From Rhizobium terricola (GTDB taxonomy: Bacteria; Pseudomonadota; Alphaproteobacteria; Rhizobiales; Rhizobiaceae), in contig NZ_JABBGK010000004.1 in NCBI RefSeq assembly GCF_012927355.1, positions 1 to 64,000 of the forward strand: a DNA stretch of 64,000 nucleotides. Direction: 5' to 3'. Positions 9,501-18,272 of the stretch are shown here, one piece after another. The notes beneath the pieces are model-generated. The model was not told the DNA's origin, did no database searches, and was given only the letters and a program-made list of their open reading frames with translations. Made by a program: the position numbers and the translations under genes. Each line of letters opens with the position of its first letter. The first letter of the stretch is position 1.

Positions 9501-9690
9501 CTTTATCCTCGGCGTCGTACCGCTCGCCATTGCAACGGGGGCGGGCTCTGCGGCCCAGAACTCGATCGGCATCGGCGTCCTCGGCGGCATGCTGGCGGCC
9601 ACCCTTCTCGGGATCTTCTTCGTGCCGTCCTTCTTCGTGATCATCAGGAAGCTCACAACCCGTGCAAAACCGAAAGAAGCACTGTCATGA
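6577..9690 (+). CDS. RND multidrug efflux pump, HAE1 family inner-membrane transporter
   Basis: A 1037-residue AcrB/MexB-type proton/drug antiporter with twelve predicted helices and two large periplasmic loops. It begins with the classic MAKFFIHRPIFAWVIAI. The proton-relay aspartates are present in helix 4 (GLLVDDAIVVVENVER) and the helix-10 lysine in GLAAKNAILIVEFARD. The family segment GFSFTGQGQN in the second periplasmic loop and the HAE1 string PVGVLGAVAAAHLF are also present. These place it with multidrug exporters rather than metal exporters. It assembles with the adaptor upstream and the channel downstream. Substrates cannot be inferred. Rhizobial relatives are linked to flavonoid, bile-salt or antibiotic resistance. 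Confidence 0.95.
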   Translation: MAKFFIHRPIFAWVIAIVIMLGGALAISTLSISQYPDIAPTTVRISASYSGASAETVEKSVTSIIEDGMTGLDDLSYMTSSSSTGQASVTLTFGNSIEPDIAQVQVQNKLQLVQSQLPDIVQSAGISVTRSTSSILLVGALVSTDAKRQPVELGDIFATQIEDQIKRLEGVGSIEVFGTGYAMRVWLDPFKLNKFQLTPTDVTAAIQAQNTQVSVGSIGGQPVVEGQQLNVTVTAQSQLQTVSDFESIILKVETDGATVRLSDVARIEIGQESYGTNTRANRNPATGFAVNLATGANALDTADRVKTALAAIAPSLPENVIITYPYDTTPFVQLSIEKVVHTLIEAIVLVFFVLLIFLQNLRATFIPMIAVPVVLLGTFGILALTGYSINTLTMFAMVLAIGLLVDDAIVVVENVERIMSEEGLSPMEATEKSMGEITGAIIGIALVLTAVFIPMAFFGGSTGIIYRQFSITIVSAMLLSALVAVVLTPALCATMLKPIDHEKEKRGPGAWFNRNFDRTTKGYVSSIGYLLNRPLRVMLMFAIVIGGVAWFFARLPSSFLPQEDQGVLMTIVQLPNGATTARTEEVIKKIEDYYLEHEKEAIQDVFAVSGFSFTGQGQNYAMVFAKLKDFDERTKPELAAGAIVQRAMGYFFTLRDAMVFPLQPPAIPGLGTSSGFSMYLVDSGKNGTDALTTASKQLLQMGNSNPNVSSLRSNNPDAESQLKILLDQEKMGAMGLDIATVNSMLSTIFAGRDVNDFTLNSELKPVYVQGDAPYRMQADAISQWFARNGDGEMVPFSSFSNVEWVSGAPTLSRFNGVSAISLDGAAGAGVSSGTAMDTMETLTSQLNGGYTVAWQGISYQERLSGSQAPMLYALSVLIVFLCLAALYESWSVPFSVIMAVPVGVLGAVAAAHLFGQANDVYFKVGLLTTIGLAAKNAILIVEFARDRQDQGASLLDATLEAARLRLRPIIMTSLAFILGVVPLAIATGAGSAAQNSIGIGVLGGMLAATLLGIFFVPSFFVIIRKLTTRAKPKEALS

Positions 9691-9822
9691 TGACCTGTCA
9701 CTCTTTACGTTAATCAGATATTTACCATAGTTGATTCCTCATGGAACGACAGGCGAAGCGGCAGGACGACATGACGACACGCCTGCCGCGCGACGCAAAC
9801 CGAGCAAGATAATTAGGATAAT

Positions 9823-11262
9823 ATGATGGTATCCATTCGCGTAGCCGCCCCTCTAGCACTGCTGCTGCTCTCGGGTTGCGTCACCGGTCCGGATCACACG
9901 CCGCCGCAGACCCCGCTTCCGGACAAGTTCGCCGAAGGCGGCAAGAAGAGCGCGGGCGACGTGTCGCTGGCACCATGGTGGACGGCGTTCAATGATCGTC
10001 GCCTCGATGGCCTGGTCGAAAAGGGCCTGTCCGAGAACCTCGACGTCCTTCAGGCGCTCGAGCGCATCACCTCTGCGGAAGCGAACGTCGTCGTCGCAGG
10101 CGCGGGCGCCCTTCCGTCTCTGACCCTCTCGGCCGAGGAATCGGTCAGCCGCACGACCGGCACGCGCGACTATGAGACCCGCACCACGGACACGACCTCG
10201 ACCAGCAGCGGCGGCCTCGGCGTCTCGTGGCTGCTCGACCTCTTCGGTCAGTATCGCCGTGCCAAGGAGGGCGCTGCCGCCTCGCTCGACGCAGCCTATG
10301 CCAGCGCCGACGTCGCCAAGCTTTCATATCTGTCGGATCTCGTCACGTCCTACATCAATGCGCGCTACTATCAGGAGCGCATTGCCATCGCGAAGAAGAA
10401 CCTCGCTTCGCGGCGCGAAACGCTTGAACTGACCAAGCTTCAGCTCGAAGCCGGTGCGGCATCGCGTCTTGACGTCGTGCAGTCGGAAGGCCTCGTCAAC
10501 CAGACGCTGGCGGACCTGCCGGGCCTGGAAACCAACTTCCGCAAGTCGGCGCATCACATCGCCACCCTGCTCGGCCTGCCGGCTTCGGCTCTGATCAGCG
10601 ACCTGCAGAAGGGCTCTCCGCAGCCGATCGCCCGCCGCAGTGTCAATGCAGGCGTTCCGGCCGACCTGATCCGCAACCGCCCCGACATCCGCAAGGCCGA
10701 ACGCGATCTGGCCGCCGCGACGGCCGAAATCGGCGTCGCCGAAGCGCAACTCTACCCGTCGATCACCCTCGGCGGCACGATCTCTCCGTCCTTTGTCGCG
10801 ACGAAGGGCCTGACGGGCAGCTTGACCTCCTGGTCCTTCGGCCCGAGCCTTACCCTGCCGATCTTCGACGGCGGGCGCCTGAAGGCCAATGTCGACATCG
10901 CCAACTCCACGGCTCGCGTCCAGTACATCGCCTGGAAGGCCGCCGTTCTGAATGCAGTCGAGGAAGTCGAGAACGCATTGGCCGCCGTCAATCGTGACAG
11001 CCAGACGGTGAATGCCCTTCGGGCAACCGTTCGCTCCTACGAAGAGGCGCTGTCTCTCTCGACGGCAAGCTACAAGGATGGTGCGTCTTCGCTGCTCGAC
11101 GTGCTCGATGCGCAGCGCTCGGTTTCCTCCGCCCAGGCAAGCCTCGCGGCTGCCGTGCAGCAGATGGCGGCCGACTACGTCGCGCTCAACGTGGCGATCG
11201 GTGGCGGTTACGCCTTCGACACCAAGGGCACCAGCGGCACCAAGGTCGCCAAGGCCATGTGA
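9823..11262 (+). CDS. RND outer-membrane channel lipoprotein (NodT/OprM type)
   Basis: A 479-residue TolC-like outer-membrane factor. The signal peptide ends in the lipobox LSGC, typical of the NodT/OprM branch. Two repeated coiled-coil/OEP domains follow, with the characteristic LLDLFGQYRRAKEGAAAS and the parallel LPIFDGGRLKANVDIANS near the second repeat. The RPDIRKAERDLAAATAEIGVAEAQLYPS string is the standard family signature. Two adjacent ATGs (9823 and 9826) are possible; AGGA lies about ten bases upstream. The 132-base gap after the pump gene has no obvious terminator, so co-transcription with the pump is likely. A strong terminator follows the gene. Confidence 0.92.
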   Translation: MMVSIRVAAPLALLLLSGCVTGPDHTPPQTPLPDKFAEGGKKSAGDVSLAPWWTAFNDRRLDGLVEKGLSENLDVLQALERITSAEANVVVAGAGALPSLTLSAEESVSRTTGTRDYETRTTDTTSTSSGGLGVSWLLDLFGQYRRAKEGAAASLDAAYASADVAKLSYLSDLVTSYINARYYQERIAIAKKNLASRRETLELTKLQLEAGAASRLDVVQSEGLVNQTLADLPGLETNFRKSAHHIATLLGLPASALISDLQKGSPQPIARRSVNAGVPADLIRNRPDIRKAERDLAAATAEIGVAEAQLYPSITLGGTISPSFVATKGLTGSLTSWSFGPSLTLPIFDGGRLKANVDIANSTARVQYIAWKAAVLNAVEEVENALAAVNRDSQTVNALRATVRSYEEALSLSTASYKDGASSLLDVLDAQRSVSSAQASLAAAVQQMAADYVALNVAIGGGYAFDTKGTSGTKVAKAM

Positions 11263-11293
11263 GGCATACGTCGAGCATCGCTCGAGAGATCAG

Positions 11294-11323
11294 ACCCGGC
11301 ACCGAAAGGTTGCCGGGTTTTTT
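11294..11323 (+). terminator. intrinsic terminator of the RND operon
   Basis: Stem ACCCGGCA/TGCCGGGT with a nine-base loop, followed by a run of six T. It lies 31 bases after the outer-membrane channel gene. Confidence 0.88.
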
Positions 11324-11377
11324 CATGGCTGTAGACAAGAGGATGGGGAACACCGGTTGTTGGCCGGGATGGAGCCG

Positions 11378-12208
11378 TCAGAAGGTGGCCGGCGTGTTGA
11401 TCCAGATGAGCACCGTCTCGCCATCGGACCGGTTATGCCAGGAATGGGGCCGCCGACTTTCGAAGTAGAAACTGTCACCGGCATTCAGCTCGAAGAACTG
11501 GTCACCGTCGAGGATGATCTCCAGGCTGCCCGACAGCACATACATGAACTCCTCGCCCTCATGCTGATAGGCGCCTTCGCTGGAAGCACCTGGGGCGAGC
11601 TGGAAGCGGTTGCATTCCATCTGGTTGCGCCCTTCGGCGAGCACCTGGATCGCAACACCGGATGACGTGGTCGGCCATGTGGGCCACTTCCCATCCCGGA
11701 TCAGTGACTCCTTGCCCTTCCCCCGCTCCTGACCACTCAGGGACGCGATCGTCGTACCGAGGAAGGCGGCGACGCCGTGCAGAGCCGTGAAGGAAAGCCC
11801 CTGCGAGGTTCGTTCGAACGTGGAAAGCTGGGAAAACGACACCCCTGTCGCCTGCGCGACCGCTTCGAGGGTCTTCCCCGCGTCTCGCCTGAGCCGTCGG
11901 ACCTTCAGTCCGACAGGGATCTCGGCAGCATCGGCGTTATCCTCCGGGACGGCCTGGGCACCCGACGGCGTTTCAGCCGTCCCTTCATCGCGCAAATTCT
12001 CGCGGATCGCGACGGGGTTCAGGCCCTTTTCGCTGCGCAGCCAGGCGATCGTCTTCAAACGCTCGACCAGAGCGCGATCATAGAGCCGCTGCCCCGACGG
12101 GGTGCGGATCGGCTGGATCAAGTCCTGCGTTTCCCATAACCTCAAGGTCGAGGGAGAAACCCCCGCCATTCTGGCGGCTTCGGCAATCTTGAAACGGATA
12201 TCATCCAT
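11378..12208 (-). CDS. three-domain regulator: MerR helix-turn-helix, XRE helix-turn-helix and cupin
   Basis: A 276-residue predicted transcription factor with two different DNA-binding modules. Residues 1-75 are MerR-like (FKIAEAARMAGVSPSTLRLWE and the winged segment RTPSGQRLYDRALVERL). Residues 98-160 are a Cro/C1-type helix-turn-helix (VRRLRRDAGKTLEAVAQATG, VSFSQLSTFERTSQGLS). Residues 200-276 are a cupin barrel with the metal-site-like HEGEEFMYVLSG and RPHSWHNRSDGE. The XRE-cupin half resembles regulators of amine, amino acid or GABA metabolism. It is divergent from gabT-gabD with a 159-base shared upstream region, so control of the GABA shunt is the natural inference. The cupin is expected to sense a small metabolite. 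Confidence 0.85.
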   Translation of the reverse strand: MDDIRFKIAEAARMAGVSPSTLRLWETQDLIQPIRTPSGQRLYDRALVERLKTIAWLRSEKGLNPVAIRENLRDEGTAETPSGAQAVPEDNADAAEIPVGLKVRRLRRDAGKTLEAVAQATGVSFSQLSTFERTSQGLSFTALHGVAAFLGTTIASLSGQERGKGKESLIRDGKWPTWPTTSSGVAIQVLAEGRNQMECNRFQLAPGASSEGAYQHEGEEFMYVLSGSLEIILDGDQFFELNAGDSFYFESRRPHSWHNRSDGETVLIWINTPATF

Positions 12209-12265
12209 GAGGACCGAACCCTGTCAGCGCGATGTCATCGCCATGTGTGATAATTGCGACAAACC

Positions 12266-12304
12266 ATATTGCAAGTCTACAGAAAAAATGTAGGAAATAT
12301 TGCA
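12266..12304. promoter_or_regulatory. direct and inverted repeats in the gabTD/regulator intergenic region
   Basis: Two copies of ATATTGCA (12266-12273 and 12297-12304) lie 31 bases apart, about three helical turns. Between them is an inverted repeat CTACA-N7-TGTAG (12277-12293). This lies between the divergent starts of the MerR/XRE/cupin regulator and gabT. I propose it as the regulator's binding region; no experiment supports this. Confidence 0.4.
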
Positions 12305-12367
12305 GCCTTGCGATCGAACAAGAATGGCCGACGCTGAGGGTCAACCGCTTACCAGAGGAATTTGAGA

Positions 12368-13654
12368 ATGAAGAACTCCGAAATCGCAGTTCGCAAGAAC
12401 GATGCCATCTCGCGTGGCGTCGGCATGACCACTCAGGTATACGCCGCCAAGGCGGAGAACGCCGAGGTATGGGACGTCGAGGGCCGCCGCTACATCGACT
12501 TCGCCGGCGGCATCGCGGTTCTCAACACCGGCCATCGCCACCCGAAGGTCATCGACGCCGTCAAGAAGCAGCTCGACTGCTTCACCCACACCTGCCATCA
12601 GGTCATGCCCTACGAGAACTATGTCGCGCTCGCCGAGCGGCTGAACAAGATGGTTCCGATCGCTGGCCCGAAGAAGACGATTTTCGCGACCACCGGCGCT
12701 GAAGCCGTCGAGAACGCGGTCAAGATCGCGCGTTGCGCCACCGGCCGCTCGGCCGTCATCGCCTTCACCGGCGCCTTCCACGGCCGCACCTTCATGGGCA
12801 TGGCGCTCACCGGCAAGGTCGTTCCCTACAAGGTCGGTTTCGGCCAGATGATGGGCGACGTCTTCCACGTCCCCTTCCCGATCGAACTGCACGGCATCAG
12901 CGTCGAGGAATCGCTCGACGTTCTCGACAAGCTGTTCAAGGCTGACGTCGACCCGAAGCGCGTCGCCGCGATCATTCTCGAGCCGGTGCAGGGCGAAGGC
13001 GGCTTCTACGAAGTGCCGCGCGCTCTGATGAAGGCCGTGCGCCAGCTTTGCGACGAGCATGGCATCCTGCTGATCGCCGACGAAGTCCAGACCGGCTTTG
13101 CCCGTACCGGCAAGGTTTTCGGCATGGAAAACTATGACGTCCAGCCCGACCTGATGACCATGGCGAAGAGCCTGGCCGGCGGCTTCCCGCTGTCCGCCGT
13201 CACCGGCCGCGCCGAACTGATGGACGCCCCCGGCCCGGGCGGCCTTGGCGGCACCTATGCCGGCAACCCGCTGGCGATTGCTGCAGCCCATGCCGTTCTC
13301 GACGTCATCGAGGAAGAAAAGCTGTGCGACCGCGCCAACCAGCTCGGTGGCCGCCTGAAGCAGCGCCTTGAAGCTCTCCGCGCCGACGTGCCGGAAATCT
13401 CCGACATCCGTGGCCCGGGCTTCATGGTCGCGGTCGAATTCGGCCAGGCCGGCTCCACCAAGCCGAACCCGGACCTCACCAATGCCATCCGCCTGAAGGC
13501 ACTCGAAAAGGGCCTGATCCTGCTGACCTGCGGCGTTTACGGCAACGTTGTCCGCTTCCTGTCGCCGATCACCATCCAGGACGAGGTTTTCAACGAAGCA
13601 CTCGACATCATCGAAGCATCCATCCGCGAATGCGCAAGCGAGGCCAAGAAGTGA
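12368..13654 (+). CDS. gabT: 4-aminobutyrate--2-oxoglutarate aminotransferase
   Basis: A 428-residue class III aminotransferase that transfers the amino group of GABA to 2-oxoglutarate, giving succinate semialdehyde. The PLP lysine is Lys267 in MTMAKSLAGGFPLSAV; the cofactor-binding DEVQTGFARTGK and the EPVQGEGGF segment match GabT closely. The start used is ATG 12368 with AGAGGA upstream; a TTG two codons earlier is the alternative. The stop overlaps the gabD GTG start (GTGA), so the two are translationally coupled. GABA is a common plant-derived nitrogen source for rhizobia. Some homologs also accept 5-aminovalerate, relevant because the window also carries lysine-degradation genes. Confidence 0.93.
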   Translation: MKNSEIAVRKNDAISRGVGMTTQVYAAKAENAEVWDVEGRRYIDFAGGIAVLNTGHRHPKVIDAVKKQLDCFTHTCHQVMPYENYVALAERLNKMVPIAGPKKTIFATTGAEAVENAVKIARCATGRSAVIAFTGAFHGRTFMGMALTGKVVPYKVGFGQMMGDVFHVPFPIELHGISVEESLDVLDKLFKADVDPKRVAAIILEPVQGEGGFYEVPRALMKAVRQLCDEHGILLIADEVQTGFARTGKVFGMENYDVQPDLMTMAKSLAGGFPLSAVTGRAELMDAPGPGGLGGTYAGNPLAIAAAHAVLDVIEEEKLCDRANQLGGRLKQRLEALRADVPEISDIRGPGFMVAVEFGQAGSTKPNPDLTNAIRLKALEKGLILLTCGVYGNVVRFLSPITIQDEVFNEALDIIEASIRECASEAKK

Positions 13655-15135
13655 CCATTTCGACCGTTCTCACATCCAAGCTCAAGGACGCATCGCTCGC
13701 GACCGACAAGGCTCTTGTCGGCACCGAGTGGCTGGCGAAGTCCGACAGCGGTAAGACCTTCGAAGTCACCAACCCTGCAAACGGCGACGTGATCGCCGTT
13801 CTGCCGGATCTCGGCAAGGCAGAGGTAGCCCGCGCGATCGAAGCAGCAGACAAGGCGCAGAAGGCATGGGCGAAGAAGACCGGCAAGGAACGCGCCGGCA
13901 TCCTTCGCAAGCTTTACGACCTGATGGTTGCCAATGCAGACGACCTGGCAACCATCCTGACCATGGAAATGGGCAAGCCCTGGCCTGAAGCCCGCGGCGA
14001 AATCCTCTATGGCGCATCCTACGTGGAATGGTTCGGCGAAGAAGCCAAGCGCGTCTATGGCGATACCATTCCGGGCCATCAGGCAGACAAGCGGCTGATC
14101 GTCATCCGCCAGCCCGTCGGCGTGGTCGGTGCAATCACGCCGTGGAACTTCCCGAACGCCATGCTGGCCCGCAAGATGGCTCCCGCCGTCGCCGTCGGTT
14201 GCAGCATGGTTTCGAAGCCGGCCGCCCAGACCCCGCTCTCGGCGCTGGCGCTTGCCATCCTTGCCGAACGCGCGGGCCTGCCGCTCGGCGTTTTCTCGGT
14301 CGTCACCTCGACCGACGCCGCCATGGTGGGCAAGGAGTTCTGCGAAAACGACAAGGTCCGCAAGCTGACCTTCACCGGCTCGACCAATGTGGGCCGCATC
14401 CTGATGCGCCAGGGTGCCGACCAGATCATGAAGCTCGGCCTGGAACTGGGCGGCAACGCTCCGTTCATCGTCTTCGACGATGCGGATCTCGACGCCGCGG
14501 TCGAAGGCGCGATGATCTCGAAGTACCGCAATGCCGGCCAGACCTGCGTTTGCGCCAACCGTCTTTACGTTCAGTCGGGCGTCTATGACGCCTTTGCCGC
14601 CAAGCTCGCCGAGCGCGTCGGCAAGATGAAGGTGGGTGACGGCTTCGCGGAAGGCGTGACCACCGGTCCGCTGATCGATACCAACGCCCTGAAGAAGGTC
14701 GAGGAACATGTGTCCGACGCCGTCTCCAAGGGCGCCAAGGTCGCCGTCGGCGGCAAGCCGGCCGACCAGGGCGGCCTGTTCTTCCAGCCGACGATCCTGA
14801 CCGGCGTCACTTCCGACATGAAGGTTGCCGTTGAAGAAACCTTCGGCCCGGTTGCGCCGCTCTTCAAGTTCGAAACGGAAGAGGAAGTCATCGAACTCGC
14901 CAACAACACCGAGTTCGGTCTCGCCTCCTATTTCTACTCGAAGGACGTGGCCAAGATCTTCCGCGTCGCCGAGGCGCTGGAATACGGCATGGTCGGCATC
15001 AACACCGGCCTGATCTCGACCGAAGTCGCTCCGTTCGGCGGCATCAAGCAGTCCGGCCTTGGCCGCGAAGGCTCGAAATACGGCATCGATGACTACACGG
15101 AACTGAAATACATGTGCCTCGGCGGCATCGAATAA
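13651..15135 (+). CDS. gabD: NAD(P)-dependent succinate-semialdehyde dehydrogenase
   Basis: A 494-residue aldehyde dehydrogenase that oxidises succinate semialdehyde to succinate, completing the GABA shunt begun by GabT. Glu265 (LELGGNAPFIVFDDAD) and the nucleophile Cys299 (NAGQTCVCANR) are in place; the second Cys two residues on is typical of GabD. The ending GIKQSGLGREGSKYGIDDY is also characteristic. The GTG start at 13651 overlaps the gabT stop by four bases; an ATG 21 bases upstream lies inside gabT and is less likely. A strong terminator closes the operon. Glutarate-semialdehyde activity (5-aminovalerate pathway) is possible as a side function. Confidence 0.93.
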   Translation: MTISTVLTSKLKDASLATDKALVGTEWLAKSDSGKTFEVTNPANGDVIAVLPDLGKAEVARAIEAADKAQKAWAKKTGKERAGILRKLYDLMVANADDLATILTMEMGKPWPEARGEILYGASYVEWFGEEAKRVYGDTIPGHQADKRLIVIRQPVGVVGAITPWNFPNAMLARKMAPAVAVGCSMVSKPAAQTPLSALALAILAERAGLPLGVFSVVTSTDAAMVGKEFCENDKVRKLTFTGSTNVGRILMRQGADQIMKLGLELGGNAPFIVFDDADLDAAVEGAMISKYRNAGQTCVCANRLYVQSGVYDAFAAKLAERVGKMKVGDGFAEGVTTGPLIDTNALKKVEEHVSDAVSKGAKVAVGGKPADQGGLFFQPTILTGVTSDMKVAVEETFGPVAPLFKFETEEEVIELANNTEFGLASYFYSKDVAKIFRVAEALEYGMVGINTGLISTEVAPFGGIKQSGLGREGSKYGIDDYTELKYMCLGGIE

Positions 15136-15158
15136 GCCGCAGGCCCATTGAACAAAGG

Positions 15159-15188
15159 ATCCCCGGCCCTCGCGCCGGGGATTTTTTT
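15159..15188 (+). terminator. intrinsic terminator of gabTD
   Basis: Stem ATCCCCGGC/GCCGGGGAT with a short loop, followed by seven T. It begins 24 bases after the gabD stop. Confidence 0.9.
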
Positions 15189-15206
15189 GCGTGTTTGGAC
15201 CACAAG

Positions 15207-15241
15207 AAAAAGGCCCGGCGCCTGTGGCGGCCGGGCCTTTT
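15207..15241 (-). terminator. intrinsic terminator of efp
   Basis: Stem AAAAGGCCCGG (15208-15218) with CCGGGCCTTTT (15231-15241). Read on the minus strand it ends in a T run and lies 26 bases beyond the efp stop. It can also act as backup for gabTD from the other side. Confidence 0.82.
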
Positions 15242-15266
15242 CGTCAGATCGAATGAGAATCGGAAA

Positions 15267-15836
15267 TCAGTTCTTGGCGCGCTCGACGTAGGAGTTGTCT
15301 TCGGTCGCGATGACAACGCGGGTACCGGCGTCGATATGCGGCGGCACCAAGGTGCGGATGCCGTTCGACAGTATGGCCGGCTTGTAGGACGACGAAGCCG
15401 TCTGCCCCTTGACGACCGGCTCGGTCTCGGTGATTTCCAGCGTCACGTGACGCGGCAGTTCGATGGCGAGCGGCACGCCTTCGTGGATGGACAGAACGCA
15501 GGTCATGCCTTCCTGGAGATAGGCCTTCTGATCACCCATCGTGTCGACATCGACGACGACCTGATCATAGCTTTCCGGGTTCATGAAGTGGAAGCCTTCG
15601 CCATCCTCGTAGAGGAACTGGAAGTTCAGGTCTTCGACGAATGCACGTTCGACCTGCTCGGTCGTGCGCCAGCGTTCGGACACCTTCACACCGTCGACGA
15701 TGCGGCGCATGTCGACCTGGGTGACAGGCGTGCCCTTGCCGGGGTGGAAGTTCTGGGCAGTGAGCACGACGTAGAGCTTGCCGTCCACGTCGAGAACGTT
15801 GCCCTTGCGGACCGAAGAGGCGATGACCTTGACCAT
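15267..15836 (-). CDS. efp: translation elongation factor P
   Basis: A 189-residue EF-P with three beta-barrel domains. It binds ribosomes stalled on polyproline stretches and restores peptide bond formation. The modification site is Lys34 in HPGKGTP, at the tip of the first domain, matching the position that EpmA lysylates in other bacteria. The frame is open to 15998, but the ATG at 15836 gives the normal N-terminus ([13 protein letters not shown]) and follows AAGGA. The genes for EpmA and EpmB lie divergently 147 bases away, so protein and modification enzymes share one intergenic control region. Its own terminator lies at 15207-15241. Confidence 0.96.
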   Translation of the reverse strand: MVKVIASSVRKGNVLDVDGKLYVVLTAQNFHPGKGTPVTQVDMRRIVDGVKVSERWRTTEQVERAFVEDLNFQFLYEDGEGFHFMNPESYDQVVVDVDTMGDQKAYLQEGMTCVLSIHEGVPLAIELPRHVTLEITETEPVVKGQTASSSYKPAILSNGIRTLVPPHIDAGTRVVIATEDNSYVERAKN

Positions 15837-15983
15837 TGGAATTCCTTGTAACTGCAAAAGGCCCGTCGTAAAGGACGACACACTGTCCCAGTCGACGTCT
15901 TCTTTGAAACTTTCCTGGGCGCAACTAACCCAAAATCGGCGAAATAGCCAGCCCGTGTTGCAACAAGGACCGAGAAAGCCGGA

Positions 15984-17048
15984 ATGAACGATCGCCATCG
16001 CTCCTCAGCCGCCTGGTGGACGCCGTCGGCCCATGCCGACCGACGCCCCTTCCTGCTTGGCCGCAACGCGATCCAGGCAGCCTTTCGCCGATACTTCGCC
16101 GAACGCGACTTTATCGAAGTCGATACGGCGACGTTGCAGGTTTCCCCCGGCAACGAGGCACACCTGCATGCTTTCGCCACCGAGGCGATCGGCAATGACG
16201 GCATTGCCTCACCGCTCTATCTTCACACCTCGCCGGAGTTCGCCTGCAAGAAACTGCTGGCCGCGGGCGAGCCGCGCATCTCCTGTTTCGCCCATGTGTA
16301 CCGCAATCGAGAACGCGGGCCTCTGCACCACCCCGAATTCACGATGCTCGAATGGTATCGCACCGGCGAAAGCTACGAAGCCCTGATGAGGGACTGCGCG
16401 GCCCTTCTTGCCCTCTCGGCCGAGACGATGAAGACGCGCGGTTTTACCTATCGCGGTCAGCGCTGCGATCCCTTCCTCGAGCCGGAGCGCCTGTCGGTCG
16501 CCGAAGCCTTCGATCGCCATGCCGGGATCGACCTGCTGGCGTCCGTCTCCGCCGATGGATCGACCGACCACAACCACCTCGCCTCCGAACTTCGCAACGC
16601 AGGCATCCGCGTGGCCGGAGATGACACCTGGGCGGATATGTTCAGCCGCGTGATCGTCGAAAAGGTCGAGCCGCATCTGGGTTTCGGCCGCACGACCATC
16701 CTCGACGAATACCCGGTCTGCGAGGCCGCCCTTGCCCGCCCCAGCGCAAGGGATCCAAGGGTCGCGGAACGCTTCGAACTCTATGCCTGCGGCGTCGAGC
16801 TCGCCAACGCCTTCGGCGAACTGACCGATGCGGACGAGCAACGCCGGCGCTTCGAGGCGGAGATGGCGGAGAAGCAACGCGTCTATGGAGAAACCTATCC
16901 GCTCGACGAGGACTTTCTCGAAGCGCTGGCTATCATGCCGGATGCCTCCGGCATTGCCCTCGGTTTCGACCGCCTTGTGATGCTGGCAACCGGCGCATTA
17001 AGCATCGACCAGGTGATGTGGGCACCGGTCGCGGAGACGGGCCGGTGA
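15984..17048 (+). CDS. epmA: EF-P lysine lysyltransferase (LysRS-like)
   Basis: A 354-residue truncated class II lysyl-tRNA synthetase lacking the anticodon-binding domain. It activates (R)-beta-lysine with ATP and attaches it to Lys34 of EF-P. Class II motif 2 is visible in [12 protein letters not shown] and [10 protein letters not shown], and motif 3 in [15 protein letters not shown]. The length and the absence of an OB-fold fit EpmA (GenX/PoxA), not a housekeeping LysRS. It starts divergently from efp and its stop overlaps the epmB GTG start by four bases, so it is coupled to the aminomutase that makes its substrate. Confidence 0.94.
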   Translation: MNDRHRSSAAWWTPSAHADRRPFLLGRNAIQAAFRRYFAERDFIEVDTATLQVSPGNEAHLHAFATEAIGNDGIASPLYLHTSPEFACKKLLAAGEPRISCFAHVYRNRERGPLHHPEFTMLEWYRTGESYEALMRDCAALLALSAETMKTRGFTYRGQRCDPFLEPERLSVAEAFDRHAGIDLLASVSADGSTDHNHLASELRNAGIRVAGDDTWADMFSRVIVEKVEPHLGFGRTTILDEYPVCEAALARPSARDPRVAERFELYACGVELANAFGELTDADEQRRRFEAEMAEKQRVYGETYPLDEDFLEALAIMPDASGIALGFDRLVMLATGALSIDQVMWAPVAETGR

Positions 17049-18085
17049 GATCGTCAAGCCTGCATAGCATCGACGACCTCGTCGGCGCAGGGCTCGTCGC
17101 CGAGGAAGAGCGTGGCGCGATCGAACCTGTTGCCGCGCGCTATGCCGTCGCTCTGACGCCGACCGTCGCTGCCTTGATCGACAAGTTCGACCCGACAGAT
17201 CCGATCGCACTGCAATACATCCCGCGCCCCGAAGAACTGAAAGAGACGCCGGAGGAACGCGCCGACCCAATCGGGGATCACGCCCACAGCCCGGTCGAAG
17301 GCATCGTCCACCGCTACCCGGATAGAGTCCTCCTGAAGGCGGTGCATGTCTGCCCCGTCTACTGCCGCTTCTGTTTCCGGCGCGAGATGGTCGGCCCGCA
17401 GGGCGACGGAAACCTGGCGCCCGCAGCGCTGGAAAAGGCGCTCGACTACATCGGTGCGCATCCGGAAATCTGGGAGGTCATCCTGACCGGCGGAGATCCG
17501 CTCGTGCTCTCGCCGCGCCGCCTGAGAGAGATCACGAAGAGGCTGGCAACGATGCCGCACGTGAAGATCCTGCGTGTCCACAGCCGGGTCCCGGTCGTGG
17601 ACCCCGATCGCATCAGCGCGGAGATGATCGAGGCACTGAAGATCGGCGGCAAGACGGTCTATGTGGCCCTCCATGCCAATCATCCGCGCGAGATGACCCC
17701 TGCAGCCCGTCAGGCATGCACGCGTCTGATCGACGCAGGCGTCGTGATGGTCAGCCAGAGCGTCCTGCTGAAGGGGATCAACGACGAACCGGACGTGCTC
17801 GCCGATCTCATGCGGGCCTTCGTCGAGACCCGGGTCAAACCGTACTATTTGCACCATCCGGACCTTGCGCCCGGAACGAGCCACTTCCGCCTGACGATCG
17901 CCGAGGGACAGGCGATCTTGCGCGCGCTGCGCAGCAAGGTTTCAGGGCTCTGCATCCCGACCTACATCCTCGACCTGCCGGGCGGACATGGCAAGGTGGC
18001 CGTCGGCGACGACAGCCTGAAGGAGATCGAACCCGGCCGATACGCGGTCCTCGATCGCCTCGGCGCGGAGCGTTCCTATCCCTGA
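17045..18085 (+). CDS. epmB: EF-P (R)-beta-lysine-forming lysine 2,3-aminomutase, radical SAM
   Basis: A 346-residue radical-SAM, PLP-dependent aminomutase of the short YjeK/EpmB type. It converts L-alpha-lysine to (R)-beta-lysine, the group EpmA places on EF-P. The [4Fe-4S] ligands are Cys103, Cys107 and Cys110 in CPVYCRFC. The PLP region follows in the C-terminal part (PTYILDLPGGHGK). It lacks the long extensions of catabolic lysine 2,3-aminomutases of clostridia, and its coupling to epmA settles the assignment. Start GTG 17045 overlaps the epmA stop. The gene is followed by about 187 bases without a gene before the carrier-protein operon; a palindrome CGGAGGCCTCCG there (18119-18130) has no T run. 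Confidence 0.93.
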   Translation: MRSSSLHSIDDLVGAGLVAEEERGAIEPVAARYAVALTPTVAALIDKFDPTDPIALQYIPRPEELKETPEERADPIGDHAHSPVEGIVHRYPDRVLLKAVHVCPVYCRFCFRREMVGPQGDGNLAPAALEKALDYIGAHPEIWEVILTGGDPLVLSPRRLREITKRLATMPHVKILRVHSRVPVVDPDRISAEMIEALKIGGKTVYVALHANHPREMTPAARQACTRLIDAGVVMVSQSVLLKGINDEPDVLADLMRAFVETRVKPYYLHHPDLAPGTSHFRLTIAEGQAILRALRSKVSGLCIPTYILDLPGGHGKVAVGDDSLKEIEPGRYAVLDRLGAERSYP

Positions 18086-18272
18086 ATCTGCGATGAAATT
18101 CCGGTCCTGAACGCACTTCGGAGGCCTCCGGAGCACTCTCTTTCGCCGCGTGTCTGCGCTCAGTCAAACCGCTCAGTTTTCCTTAACTACGGCATTTAGC
18201 GGAATCTTATGCTTTCGAGCCTAAGAAATCATCCAACATTTTGGAAGAATAGTATCCGGGAAGGGGAAGTAC

